Shown: one piece after another, positions 23,601 through 35,639 of the stretch
Layout: the number at the start of each line of letters is the position of its first letter
How positions within the stretch are numbered: the stretch's first letter is position 1
Source: Mesotaenium endlicherianum
Taxonomy: Eukaryota > Streptophyta > Zygnematophyceae > Zygnematales > Mesotaeniaceae
Reading direction: 5' to 3'
Length of the DNA stretch: 64,000 bases
Assembly (NCBI GenBank): GCA_009602735.1
Contig: WELA01013420.1
Coordinates: 19,580-83,579 of the forward strand
The notes under the pieces: generated by a model
Seen by the model: only the letters and a program-made list of their open reading frames with translations
What the model was told of the DNA's origin: nothing
The model's database searches: none
Program-made: the position numbers and the translations under genes

Positions 23601-26158
23601 CGCCAACGGCGCGTGGGTGTGCCCCGTGTGCCGCGGCCTGTGCAACTGCAGCTTCTGCCGCGTCAAGCGCGGGTGGCCCCCCACCGGCTCGCTCTACCGC
23701 AAGGTGCCACCTTGTTGCTGCCCGACCGCCCAGCTCCCGCCTGCCTCAGGCGAATGATCGAGCGGTCCGTCGGTTTGTCAGTCGTACCGGCTGGTCTAGG
23801 CTGTTGGGCATGTGTCTCTCTCTTCCTATCCCTCCCTTTGTCTCTCACTGCCTCTCTTGCGGTGTGAGATTGTGCGTGCCGGAAGGGCAGGACGTGAGGG
23901 TGCGGGGAAAGGGGAGGTAGAGGTAGAGATAGGCCACATGGTGGTGGCTCGTCAGGCTTGACCTCCCGTGCAGTGGGGGTCACGTTCCTCCGGGAATATG
24001 GTCTTCCCTTCGGAACGCGCAGGGGAGGGGGAGAAAGGGGAGAGAGAAATGGGATCTCGAGGTTGACCAATGATTTCTTGGGTTTGGCTTGGGGGTCAAA
24101 ACGGAACCACTGATTGTGAAGAGTTGCGCACACGAGGGGCCAGCAGAGTGAGTGCCTGGGGCGCTGTTGTGAACTGTCAGACCTTGTGCGTACCAGCTGC
24201 CGTGAGCTTCTGCGCCACTCAAGGGGGGAGCTAGAGGCGACTGTTCACTGAAGTCCGTCAGTGCGCCCCACATAGTACCTTCCTTGGGTGCATGCGGCAG
24301 AAGGGAGCCTTGCAGGCTCCAGGCGGCAGGCCCTCCCCAGCTGGCGGGCCGGCTTCCCAATTGTCAGGGCTGCCAGTTGTGCTCACCTGATGTGATGGTC
24401 CTCTCCTTTCTCTTGCCTGGTCGTGCTGCAACGTTGCAGGTGAGGGAGCTGGGGTACAAGTCGGTGGCCCACTACCTGGTGCTCACTAACCTTGTCGAAT
24501 CTCCCCCCCTCCTCCTCCTGGAGGGAGCAGACGCAAGCCCAGTGCCCCCTGGCACGCCAGGACCAAGAGTGGCGCTCAATACCCAATCTGGGGACATCAT
24601 CACTTTGGACTCTTTCCCCCAGCAGTCCCCGATGGAGAGCGCCGCCCGGCCGCCGGCAGCCAAGGCAAGAGCTTGCGCTGCTGCCGCTGGCTCAGGGGGA
24701 GAGCCGGCCGCTGTTTCCACCCCTGCAGTGACACCTGGCAGTGGCGGCGGCAGAGTCGCAGTAGGCCCGGGCAGCAACTTGAGGACGCGCTCCACAAAGT
24801 GCGCGCCCAGCAGAGCTCTGCCAGCTGTGCAACAGCGGGCCATGCCTCGCCGAGCGGCTGTGGCAAGCAGTCCCAGGGTGCCGGCAGGGACAGGTGCTCC
24901 CAAGGAAACGCACGAGAGTGCGCTTCGGCCGCCCTCGGGGGGGACGCTGGGCACGGGGTGGGCGGCGTCGCCCGTGGCCACAGAGGCAAAGGGCAAGAGC
25001 CTCAGCCACGCGTTCGGCACCGCGGCCAAGCTGGGGCCGGGGCCCGCGACAGCTGGCGGCGTGGCGCTTCGCATCCTTGCCAGGGCCCCTAGGGGGGCGG
25101 CGTCGGCGGCCAATGAGAAGCTGCAGCAGCAGCTGCTCACGGGCCGGAAGAGGCGTGGCCCCTCCTCCCCAGCATGCGCGCCGCCTGCAAAACGTGCCCG
25201 AGGAGGCCAGGAGGGTGGCAACCTCTCCCCGATAGAGGGGCAGGGAGCGTCGATGGTGGTAGCGGTGGCGGCGGCGGAAGGTGCAGTTGCCGCCACGTGG
25301 CAGCAGCCGTGCCAGGCGGAGGCCGTCTCGGATAACGGGCAGCCGGCTGGACAGGGTGCCAGTACAGCGGGGGCAGTGGTGCCGAAGGCGGAGGAAGGCG
25401 CAGGAGGTGGCCGCAGCGCCACTCGGGCGGCCATTGCTGGGCAGAAGAAGACGAGCACCGGGAGGAAGAGCTCTTCTGCATCCCCCCTGCTGCCTCCCGC
25501 CCAAGTGCGTGCTCGTGCTAGTGCAAGCGCTCGCGCTCCGACGAGACAGGTGTCGGCGACAGGAGAGCGTCAGGGCACGCCGCACGCTCCTCCCTGTAGG
25601 GCGGCAGCGTCGGACCCCCCCCTCGTGCGATGTGGCAGCAGCCGGAGGGCCAAGCAGGTTATCGACTGGGCGCAAGTATTGAAGCGCCGGGGGGGCATGG
25701 CCAGCTGGCGGACAGAGGAGCTCTTTAGCGGCAGCCTGGACTGCAGCGCCCACAGCAAAGCAGCTTCCCGGGCAATGCAGATGCAGACCCCGGCGGCCAT
25801 GGATATAACGACGCCCCTGGCTGCTGCAACAGCTGGCAGCTGTGGCCGCCGCGGCGGCAGCAGGAAAGTGAGCGTGAAGAGGGAGGTGGTGGAGGACGTG
25901 GAGGAGGGCACAGGAGCAAGGAGGAAGGCCAAGGCGGGCGGCAGAAGCAGCAGCAGCAAGGGGTCCAAGGGTTCCACGAGAAAGGGGGGGAGGGGACAAA
26001 GCGCGGGGAGGTCGTTTGTGATCGAGAAGATACTGAAAAGGAGGACAAGGGGTGGGGTGAAGGAGGTGCTGATCAAGTGGGAGGGGTACGACACCTGCTA
26101 CAACAGCTGGGAGCCCCAGGCCAATGTCAACAAGCCTCTCATGAGGAAGGCCCGCTAG
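20656..26158 (+). CDS. CDCA7-type zf-4CXXC_R1 protein fused to a chromodomain
   Basis: Five exons join in phase: 20656-20873, 21623 (or 21668)-21973, 22720-22803, 23574-23703 and 24440-26158. That gives about 833 residues (818 with the alternative acceptor). Exon 1 has the plant CDCA7 motif YEELRAQRILENKRRLADLG. Exons 2-4 carry the 4CXXC zinc domain (about residues 184-275): CHQCR, CSQC, GQFCGDC, MRYGE, WVCPVC, CNCSFC, then PTGSLYRK and GYKSVAHYL. The Arg, Gly and Arg matching human ICF-disease positions are kept. The domain binds DNA and recruits the HELLS/DDM1 remodeller for DNA methylation. A long low-complexity stretch with a bipartite nuclear signal (KRRGPSSPACAPPAKRAR) follows. The end is a chromodomain (FVIEKILKRR, IKWEGY, NSWEP) with a plausible F-W-Y methyl-lysine cage. 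The fusion lies within one exon whose zinc-domain tail and chromodomain share a frame. An ATG at 20527 is also in frame; 20656 fits the conserved start better. Confidence 0.88.
21974..22719 (+). other. Intron 2 of the CDCA7-like gene with CTG-type triplet run
   Basis: The donor is CAG|GTCCAG and the acceptor CATGCAG|G, which restore the CRQKT motif. From about 22000 to 22095 the intron is an imperfect CTG/CTC/TTG triplet array, almost touching the weak donor. Leucine- or alanine-rich open frames here are artefacts of the array. Confidence 0.75.
22804..23573 (+). other. Intron 3 of the CDCA7-like gene with CA and GA repeats
   Basis: The donor AG|GTGCGC and acceptor GAGCAG|G rejoin MR and YGENV in phase. 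CA-rich (about 23230-23310) and GA-rich (about 23440-23500) microsatellites lie inside. Confidence 0.75.
25956..26158 (+). other. Chromodomain-coding end of the CDCA7-like gene
   Basis: After a Lys/Gly/Ser-rich linker the last ~45 codons match the chromodomain fold: FVIEKILKRR (strand 1, cage F), VLIKWEGY (cage W and Y), then NSWEP. It resembles HP1-type and chromovirus chromodomains. It sits at the very C-terminus, ending RKAR before TAG at 26156-26158. Confidence 0.8.
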
Positions 26159-26988
26159 CTAGCCTCATTTGATTGGAAGCTGTCTAGTAGGAAGAGGAGA
26201 AGGAGGATGGCATGTAGTGATGATGTCAGTGGCGTGATGGGAAAACTAGGCGGGCTTAATTGCCACTGATGATGCCTGCCTGGCACAAATGGAAGAAGAG
26301 GGAAGCTTGACGAAGGTTAGCTTCCCCATCTAGGAATAGTGGTGAGAGAATGATTATTGTCGTATTCAAATGTGGCCTTTTGCCAGCTCTGGCAGCCTAG
26401 TCAGCCTAGTCGCTCCTGGTCAGCCTAGCATATTTTGTAGAAAGAAAATACAGTGGTGCGTGAGTGTTCATCTTGCAACATTCCTTAATTTTGCATGATC
26501 AATCTGCACAATCTAGCATGCTATCTATGGTACACAGAAGTCCAAGCAGGGTCCGGCCACCTTTACACGCCAGAGTCAGTCGCACGCTCATGCTTGTCCA
26601 TCAAATTGCGCCAGCCTTCTAAGGGGATGCAATTCTCAAGTGTGGGAGGACGCCTTGGCAGGTACCCCGTTAGTGGCTCTAAGAGAGACGCACTACATCA
26701 CTGCGTCTACTGTACGTCTGGTACCACGTACAGCCTTCAACGTGCCAATTCCTTGACTGTGGAAAAACTGCACAAAACCTATGACCGCTGCGTGATCTAC
26801 AACGCTAACCGTAAACTCAACCTTCACCGTAAACTTGTAACCCCAAAGCTATTTACACCTTTTGTACATGTGCATACACGAGCCGGCACCGGCATTAATA
26901 TGGTCCTTGCAACACTCGCGGAGGGCCAAGTTGAGCTTACTCATTCCATCACTAACACTACCACAAACACGAACATCACCGACAACAC
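26159..26988. other. Convergent intergenic region
   Basis: This stretch holds the 3' ends of two convergent genes (CDCA7-like on plus, hairpin protein on minus). A 165-codon plus-strand open frame at 26495-26992 has no recognisable motif and is probably chance. Confidence 0.5.
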
Positions 26989-29900
26989 CTAGTGAGCACC
27001 AATGATCACATTCTTGAGATCGTGAATCATCGACTCTGCCTCCTTGAGCCCGTGCCCCTTCGAAGGTGGGGGAGCGGGTATCCCCACAATGGCCGCCAGC
27101 TGTTCCACCTCGTCGACGAGAGAGCCCTTCTTAATCAGGGGCTTGCCGCCCACCACACGCGCCTCCAGCTCCTTCACCTCCGGCCACAGCCGGTTCTCCG
27201 CCTGCTTCTCTGCCTCCAGCCAGTTCATCCCCTCTGCGCCCGTCGCAGCCTGCGCTCGCTCGCATGCTCGCACGTGCCCCACACGGCCCGCCCGCCCCCG
27301 AAGTGAGACAGACCAGTACTTGCTCACGCTTCAGTATCGGCGGGCTATAGCTGCGTGGAATAAGGAGTAAATGCTCACTGGTTGAAAACATTTTGCAACT
27401 CATTCTGCTTCTTACATCTGTTGCGCGCCCCAGTCCTGGATCGCAAGGCATACCCTCGCCTATCTCCTGAATTGTATTCTGAGATTGGAACCCGTTGTGC
27501 TCGTTCAACCACTCATGGCAGGCAGTGACAAGACGTGTGACTTCAAAAAAAAGCATGGGTACTGTGACGACAGAGCACGCATGAACACTCTAGTTGCGCA
27601 GGTTATCACTTTTCTTCTTCTGCCCAGAACAGAATTGCACTACAAGGGACCTCCAAAACCTATAATCGTTTTTATTTGACAAATAAACTGAAAAAAACAA
27701 AGAAAAAGAAAAGGGGGGGAAAAAGGTGATCTACTTTCCAGTGCACGATGGAGCGCATACTTTCGATAGAGAACTGAAGTCACACAATTGAATGTGACTC
27801 AGAATAGACAAGAACAAGCACATAGGTACCACTGATCTCTTTGAGCCTGTGAAAACACACCCACACAGGCACACGTGCCCACCAGCAGCGCAACACGCGC
27901 ACCCTCATGCACACACACATACAGGTCGCAAAATGCAATAAGCTGGAGGCAAATACAAAGCATGAGCGCCCATCAATGAACTGCCGCTTACCTTCTTGGG
28001 CGGAGGCTCCTGCTTCACCGCAGGGGGACTGACGGGTATCTCCCTGATCGTCTTTTTCTCCACCTCAGGCGGGCCCTGCGCCACATGGACGCATGCACGC
28101 AGGTCCACACCGTCACATGTGTGCATGCACCAGAGGACCTATAGTCCTAGGAGGGTTCAGGTGAGTGCGTCTATATACAAGCCGCTGTTTATGCCTTGCA
28201 CATGTGTGCCAGCTGTTCATGTAGGACAAGAAGCAAACCCGTGTTATGCATGTAAATTGTATACGCTGGCATACTAGAAGATATTAAAACGCGTCGTGTC
28301 GAAGTGATGTGTATGAAATGCACACACGTACATCTAGGTTTATTTTTTAAGTCATGAGATACATATTATCCTTGACTGTACAATGTGAACTATAGCACAT
28401 TTTGACTGTGTGACAATACATATGTATACATATCTATGCTCTTCATGCTGCTGACCTGGCCCGACCCAGAGGGGAGTCTGGACGAGCGACAAACGATGAT
28501 TCCATTCCATCAGCCACTCATTTCTTGCAGGTACAACAGCAGCGGGAGACAAAGGTGGGTGTGGAGGATACCTTCAATCCTCCAAGTGGCGCACTCTCCG
28601 CAGTGACAGCAGCACCAGCAGCTTCAGCCAGAGCTGGGACTGGGGTCCCAGCCAAAGCAGGCGCTGGCATCAGAGTTGGAGTTGGGGGAGGTGCAACCGC
28701 GGGTGCAGTAGTAGCAGCAGCAGCAGCAGGTGAAGGGGCTGAAGAGGGTACAATTGCAGTCGTCTCCACTTCCCTTGCAACAGCACCAGCACCAGCACTA
28801 GGGACAGGAGCACCAGCAAGAGCACCACAACCAGCAGCAGCAGGGGCAGGCGCAGGAGCAGCTTCGCCTTTGCCCGGGGCCTGAGAAGGGGCTGCCACAG
28901 TGATGTGGACAACTCTCGCCTTGTCGTCTGCTAAGCCGGGGAGGCCGCCGAGGGGAAGGGTCCCGGTGTACAGCTGGCGACCTGCTGGCGGTGCCGGAAG
29001 GAGACGCATCCAGCCACTGTCCCCAACTACCTCGACAGGTGGCAGCAAGGCGCCGTCCACCTCAGCCAGCCTGCCCCTTGGAGGCCCACGTGGCGCCACA
29101 TTGTAAGGCTTTACTTTGGCGCCCCTCCAGCCCCTGACGCCTGCACCAGGCTCTACTGCCACATGGCGTGGACCAGGCTCTACTGCCACATGGCGAAAAT
29201 GTTCAGAGAAGCACATGTCAGAGCATACACAAGATTCAGAAGTATATGGTATATAACGTTCAGAGTTTGTCTTCGAATGGCTGTGAGCGTCAAATGATGA
29301 GGACAGCTCATCTGCTGACTGGCTGACCCAACGCGTCTAGACTCTAGCACCTGCCCCTCTGATGCATCTGAATCCTGATCGCCAGGAGCCTGCCACGTGG
29401 CGCCAGGCCTCTGGTTCTGAGAACTCTTGCCTGACCATATAAGGTGCTGGAAATAACAAACTTAACTGAAAAACAAGAACAGAGTGCAAAGTGGCATCTG
29501 AGCTCAGAAGTCAGCAACCTTGCCTTGTATTCTAGCTTTCTTTTCTTGCTTAATTTCAATACAAATACCAGGAAGAAGATTCTGGAACAAAGGGTTTTGA
29601 CGTCAGGAGTGCAAAGGGTTGCAGTATAGGAATATGGTAATACCAGCCCTCTGTCGAGAGGCAGCTGGAAACAAAGGTCGGTCGACAAACAAAGCTCAAG
29701 TAACTGAAAAACAATGGGTCATCCCAGACGGCCCATGCAGTCACGCTGCTTTTTTCTCTTTATACTTCACTCTTGCAGCTATGAGTGCGACCACAAATTT
29801 GTGTGTTTAGCGCAAGCAATCAACATATACGTGAACAAACTGCCAACAGGTACTAATCTCACATGCAGGCCACCATCTTATACACAACTTTCTTCCGCAC

Positions 29901-30740
29901 TTACGTCAAGATGGAGAAGCACCACTTAGCAGCTAGCAGAGACCACATAGATGCTGCTACTTGTGCTTCCTGCTAGTTTGAGCTTTCTGCCTCCTCACTG
30001 GAGAATTTTGAATTAAATTCATTGTCTTGTTACTTCAAATGACCAACAATAGACAAGGCAAAAAATGTTCATGCACGTTGCATACACGAGGTGACAGAGA
30101 AGCCGGCAATTTGTGCGATGTGCTTGCCTGCAGAGGGCTTTTTCCTCCAGAATCTGTCAGCCAAGTGGTAGTATCCATCCTGCAACAATAAATCGGAAAC
30201 ATGTTAGAACTCTTTGTATTGCTGACCTTGGTCCCAGCTTTCACTTTCTTCCAGGCGGCAACATATGAGATGCAATTTGTTGAAGTAATGTCGGATTTTC
30301 AATGGGGACATCATAATACCTGGCATCACCAGCGCAAGGTCATGATGCTAACCCCTAATCAAATACAAAGAAATTATACCATGATATTGCCCTTTCGGAA
30401 AAAACAATCCGAGCGGAATTACACTAACACCTGGGAAAAGGCTTGCACCTTGACAAACTGGATCCCATCGCGCAAAAAACCTAAGCAGATAAGTAGTGGA
30501 ATGACGACTGGTGCCACTGCAAAACCAAATAACGACACAACGATGGCCAGTGCAAAGACACCGGGAAGGACAACGGGAAGAGCAGCCAGTAGTGCAAGCG
30601 CCACAGTGCTCTGAAGCACTGTGTTCCATACAGAAATGCCGAACATCGAGTTCAGCAGAAAAGAAAGATGAAGTCCCAAAAGCTGTTTCAGTGCCAGAAT
30701 GGAAGAACACTACTAACCTCGTCAGTCGGGCAGGAGCCAT
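26989..30740 (-). CDS. Uncharacterised protein with hydrophobic hairpin, multi-exon
   Basis: Minus-strand exons join in phase: about 30683-30449, 30179-30128, 29140-28572, 28075-27992 and 27249-26989 (stop TAG). A first exon MAPARLT at 30740-30718 is possible, but its phase with the next exon is not settled. In order the protein has a ~45-residue hydrophobic stretch (STVALALLAALPVVLP to PVVIPLLICLGF), then FLRDGIQFVK, DGYYHLADRFWRKKPSA, a conserved-looking block (AKVKPYNVAPRG, EVVGDSGWMRLLPAP), a long Ala/Pro-rich linker, EVEKKTIREIPVSPP, and a charged helical C-terminus (NWLEAEKQAENRLWPEVKELEARVV). The intron after 30128 uses a GC donor (CAG|GCAAGC). The interrupted hydrophobic segment recalls a membrane or lipid-droplet hairpin, but the oleosin proline knot is not clear. 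I do not recognise the family. Confidence 0.6.
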
Positions 30741-30788
30741 TATATTTATGTTAACATGACCTCGGTTGACTTGCCGAACTTAGTCCCA

Positions 30789-30796
30789 TATATATA
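30789..30796 (-). promoter_or_regulatory. Candidate TATA box of the minus-strand hairpin gene
   Basis: TATATATA lies about 50 bases upstream of the ATG at 30740. The position is reasonable for a core promoter if the 5' UTR is short. Confidence 0.35.
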
Positions 30797-30799
30797 GTT

Positions 30800-31521
30800 G
30801 GGCAAGGAACCTCAACTATATCAACAACTGTCAGCACATGTCCACATTCTTTCAGTTCTAGAAGATACAGCCAAGAAGATTTAAGCCAGTTCCTCAGGCA
30901 TGAATAGCTGCATGGGCATTCACATGCAGCTGCTTAACATTATTCATTCAGCGCATGGAATCATGCAGAGTAGGGACATGTACGTATATAGCTGGTGCTC
31001 AGAGTATAGTAAGCAAACTCAAGCGGACATGCACGTGACGTGTCTTGAAATTATGCTGCTTGAAGACGAGAGGATAGTACCCCCTCGTATACGCGAGAAG
31101 TCGAGAGAAGGCTGTTACGTTAGTCTCTACGGACAGCGAAGGTAAAGGTCATGATCACCTAGCAACTTATAATATGTAGACTTAACATATAAGTGGACGT
31201 CGTACGACGCCTGCATGGTCGTTCTGCTGAATCCAGCTATAGATGATTGTAACTTGTGAGCAATCGCTAACAGCTTCATGTCAAGCCGAGGTCTAATAGT
31301 CTTATATGGTCACATCACTGTAAAAGTCCAACACGAAAATGGCCGGCCAAAATGGGCGTGGCGAAGAACTGGCTCCGGCAATTTCTCACGCGCCATCCGA
31401 CCGAGCTCGTGGCAGGCTCGTGGCAAAAATTATTCCAAAATGGTCAACCCATGGGGGGGAATCTGGCGCTGGCGCTAAGTTGTTCGATTTTTGAATTGAG
31501 GTCCCTAAAATTTTGAATCCT
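30800..31521. other. Intergenic, no gene recognised
   Basis: Upstream region of the minus-strand gene followed by the left flank of family M copy 1. No protein motif is seen. The segment near 31430 (AAAATGGTCAACCC) weakly resembles the flank of copy D near 54660, so some of it may be an unrecognised diverged 5' part of the element. Confidence 0.4.
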
Positions 31522-32690
31522 TGTCGCGACTATTATCCGTTTGACGGTGTCGCACGCGCAGCGCAAGCTACGGCCACCTAGTGCTGAAAGTCAACGTTGA
31601 CTCACCGACCACTTGACTGATTACATCGCAGTCAACGGTTATGGCGGCGTCAAGACCACTGGCAAGGGGTCAATGTCAGTGTGACCCACACCCAAGGATG
31701 GGGGAGGTTTTGACAAGACAGCCGCGAGGCTAGGAGCTGGGGATCAGCAATGAGCCGCCCAGCAAGTACCAGGTCAGGTACTGTGTGACTGGCAGATTAA
31801 GCCAGGTCATGGTTGCAATGCCAAGATAGGTTACGGCCGCCTGGTTGGGAAAACTTGAGCAAGTGGCATTTGCTTGCACGCCGCTCAGGAATTCTTAGCC
31901 ATGAGCCAATTAGGCGTGACTGCCAGCTGAGAAGCTAAGCAGCCACGCGCGACAGTCACAAGGTGTGCATGCATGCTGAGTGACTACGAGTTTGAGTTGA
32001 GCATGGCTAGGCAGAGGCGACATGCAGCTAAGTTGTGTGACTAAGCACGGCATTCTCGAAAGATGACGCTGTGTGGTGCCTGTGAAAGGCACGAATCTTG
32101 CCTGAGACATGTCATTCACTCGCACGCACCTTTGCCAAGAAGCAGAAGGAAAGAGAAGAAGGGCGCGAAGAAGAAGAAGGAGTTCCCAAGGCCACTGGAG
32201 GGCCAAAGCCCCACGCTTCTGACGACACCGAAGATTCTTCTGTGTATCATAGATAAGTTAGGATTGTAGGAGTTCCCAAGAGGGAATCTCACGGTTAAAG
32301 AAGGAGAACTGCAGAATAGAATCTGCTAGGAGATTAGCACAGAGTCGGCCGAACGCCACGAGTGTGTGTGTGAAGCAGCCTTAAAATGGTGAGTTGTGTG
32401 TTGATTTCCAAGTTCTCAGAAGTCGCATTCGCATCTCGAAGAGAGAGAGTAGTATTGACAGATAAAGCTCTCAGTGAAGAACTGAGTGAGCCCAGCCTGG
32501 CAGTGAAGAGCTGTTAAGGCGCGGTGTTAAGTGAAGAGCTTGACCCAGGCCAGCATAGACGTAGTTTCAGAGTTTTGTAAGCTGACTTGTGGAAGTTAAG
32601 CGAAAGCCTGAAGGGCGATTTTCTCTGAATCTGACGTTGCATGTCAAGCTGCTTAGAGTGTGATTTCTGCAAACTACAATTTGCTCACCT

Positions 32691-34979
32691 GTGAACCCAA
32701 GAACCTTAAGGCATAAAGCCTATGTGGAAGTAAGAGACTTCCGTCCTACTTCTGAGAACTTCGGTTCTGTGGTTCAGGTGAATAGAAATTCCCAAGCAAA
32801 TTGGGGATTGAGGCCTGTGAGGGCTGCCGGTGCTCAACCTGGAAGGGGACCCGGAGAAATTCAACTGTACATGCAGTTGAGGAGTGGAAGACTCTACTAC
32901 CCTGTGGAGCCTGCGGAAGGTTCTGATTCAAGCCAGAGTCCACGAGAAAGTGAGACATCTGAGCACACGGATAACCTGTGGAGTGAGCAACCGTCGAGAG
33001 ACGAGTCTCGCCATACTGCCACGAACGGTGAGAATCCGTATTACGCGCGAGCTTTTGTACCCAATTCGGGCAGAGAGCACGACGTGTGGGATAAAGATAG
33101 TGAGTCTTGGTCACCACTCGAAATGACTGGTGATGATAAGGATGAAAATCCTAAGTTCAAGCTGTCTACAAAGTGTTTTAGTGGACGAACCAGTGGAAAT
33201 AGTCTCACTTTCGAAGAGTTTGATGAGATCTATTGGGCTGACTTCTTTGAGAAAATCCGAAAGGATTCTTCTTACACTCAGTCAGTCGCTTTTATAAGCT
33301 TGGTTCAGTACTTGGACAAGGATGCCTTGTTGCTGTATCGCCAATTTCGGAAGGATGAGAACCTTACCCAGGAATGGGCGTTTGACGAGCAAAAGAAGGC
33401 GAGAGATTTGAAAATCCAGAAAGAGGCTGCGAAAGCCCGCCTGTCCGCTTTGTCATCAGGAAGAGCGATACCTGCTGCACCTGTTGAGAGCGTAGACTTA
33501 GCTGCACTAACACAAGAATTAACAGATGTCATGAAGCAACTCACCGAGGGTCAGCAGCGAGCGGCTACTCGAGATGATGATGCTGGATCTGTCGCAGAAT
33601 TGCGTAAAGTGTGTGCAGAAGTGTCTGAAAAGATTGCTAATGCTCAGGAAGGAGTAACACGCAGAGCTGCACCTTTTACAGGGCAGCATGGTGATAGCGT
33701 CACCACGGAAGCAAGCCATGCGCAAGCGTTGGCTAGTTGCCGTAGGGATATGGAGGCTGGGGATGACCAGTTAGACTCTGAGCACTGTCTGCGTCGTTTC
33801 TTTAAGTTGCTTGAAGCAACATTCCCAGAGGATCGCAGTCTTAAAGTGCACCGCTATGTGCATTTTGTCCGTCAGAAGAACGAGACAATGATGGAGGTCA
33901 AATCCAGATTGGTAGACCTTGCCAAGAAGGCAAGAATCTATGAGCCTAGGATTGTGGCTGTCAAATTCTTATTGTGTCTGGGTAAAGATACAGATCGGGA
34001 GGTCAGGCCGCACCTATCTGCGAAACGCGGAATCGACTGGAACATCGACGAGGCTGCTGAAATAGCACGCAATGTCGAGGAAGGTAAAGTCTGGTACAAG
34101 GAGGCTTCCAGGACGCTTATGGCTCCTGAGAGAAGGGAGGAATCTTTTCAGCCTAAAGCCAATAGCTCTAATTTTCAATTTCAGAAAAAGAGCGGGTCTT
34201 TCAATAGGTTTGCTAAGCACGCCAACACTGCTGAGACAGCAGAGGGCTGTTGGAACTGCGAGAAATCAGGACATCAGAAGAGAGATTGTCCGTACCCGGA
34301 CGCTAAGCAATTGTCCGCTAGCAAGGCGCAGGTATGCGCACATTGCAGTAAGAAGGGACACTCAGAAGATGAGTGTTGGTCCAAGAACCCAAATCTGAAA
34401 CCACCATGGGCTAATGCTGCCACGAAAGAGGCAGATAAGGGTAAGAAAAAGGAGAAAGATAACTCTGGTAACCGGAAGGGTAATCAGAAGTATGATGCTA
34501 TGAGTGCAGAGATTGCAGAGTTGAAAGCTCAATTTGCAAGACTAAATGTGCCTAATGTCTATTACGATACAGATGTGGCCGAAAAGACCGTCTGCAAAGG
34601 CGAGAAGCTGACGCCTGAGAAGGCCGTGGCTGCAACGGCCACGGAGCGCGCAGATCATCACCGTCTGTTTCCAAGGAATGCTGGGAAGCTTCCTCAGACC
34701 TTTCGGATCACTCTTGATGAGAACGAGATTGCGCAGCTACGACAAGCCAAGCCTGGGCCACGCAAGACATTTGGTTTTTCGCTGGAAAAGATGAAAGCTC
34801 TGGTGGAACACCGGATTCAGCACATTCCTTGTCTTTCACTCGCTGATCTGCGTCCTACATACCCTTTCACGATTGAGGAAGCTAGACAGCAGCTGGACCT
34901 AGCTGAGGAAGGCGCGAACAGCGCTTCGCTGCCTACTAATTTCAGCACTGTGAGAGTGCAGAACAAACATAGAGTGTGA
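32691..34979 (+). mobile_element. Family M gag region, copy 1
   Basis: A long open frame of 762 codons with a capsid-like central region (RRFFKLLEATFPEDRSLKVH) and two CCHC zinc knuckles near the end. Knuckles of this type package the element RNA. The N-terminal ~290 residues are shared with the fragments at 43537 and 56428. Confidence 0.8.
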
Positions 34980-35639
34980 CGTTCAACGACTGGGCCGCTC
35001 CCAATATCCTATTGGACACTGGCGCACAGCCAGTAATCTTGGGAAAGCGAGCTGTGAAAGCTTTGGGATTGACAGCCAGGGACCTGAAAGAAAGTCCTTT
35101 TCAGTTGAGGACTGCATCTGGGCAGATTTCAAAGTCTTGTCGAATTACTCGCAAGCCTGTGAAAATCACTGTAAACTTGGGGAAAGCTGAGGAGGCGTCA
35201 CTGCTCATAGAATGCACGGTGACAGAGGCAGAGAACTATGATGTTCTCTTGGGGACAGAAGCTCTGATTCCCCTGGGTATGATCATCGACCTGCGGAAGC
35301 AGAGGGTGACTTACTAGTCAACAGATCGGCAGCCGACAGGAGAAATTCCTGTAAAAATGATTTGCTCGGGAAAGGCAAACTATGGACCGCTAGACTGTTG
35401 TGTGAAGGACCGGTATCCAGGCCATTATGACCTCATCATGCAACGCGAAGAGGAATGCTACACCAGCATCAACATGCCGACTCCCTTGGTTTGGCAAGCT
35501 CGGATTATGGAGCAACTTGAAGCTGTGAGTAACAGGGACCGTGGCCCGCAAGAGCTGCTGCCAGTTCCCTACCCAATGAAGTCTGCTGCCAATTTGATGC
35601 CCGGAGTAGACCCGCTGCCGCAAGGCATTGTGCGAATGG

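Noticed and set aside
23193-23684. Possible genes on either strand in CA and GA repeats
   Set aside because: The repeats lie in intron 3 of the CDCA7-like gene, and the frames only translate microsatellites.
24472-25999. Antisense open frames of 328 and 435 codons opposite the last CDCA7-like exon
   Set aside because: GC-rich low-complexity coding sequence gives long antisense frames. They have no motif, and the plus strand has the chromodomain and the zinc-domain tail in frame.
26495-26992. A 165-codon frame between the convergent genes
   Set aside because: No family motif, composition unlike the neighbours, and it overlaps the end of the minus-strand gene.
28525-28884. Ala-rich plus-strand frame
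   Set aside because: It is the shadow of the Ala/Pro-rich linker of the minus-strand hairpin gene, whose exons join in phase on the other strand.
30419-30680. Oleosin identity for the hydrophobic exon
   Set aside because: The hydrophobic stretch is shorter than an oleosin core and the proline knot is not clear, so I did not name it.
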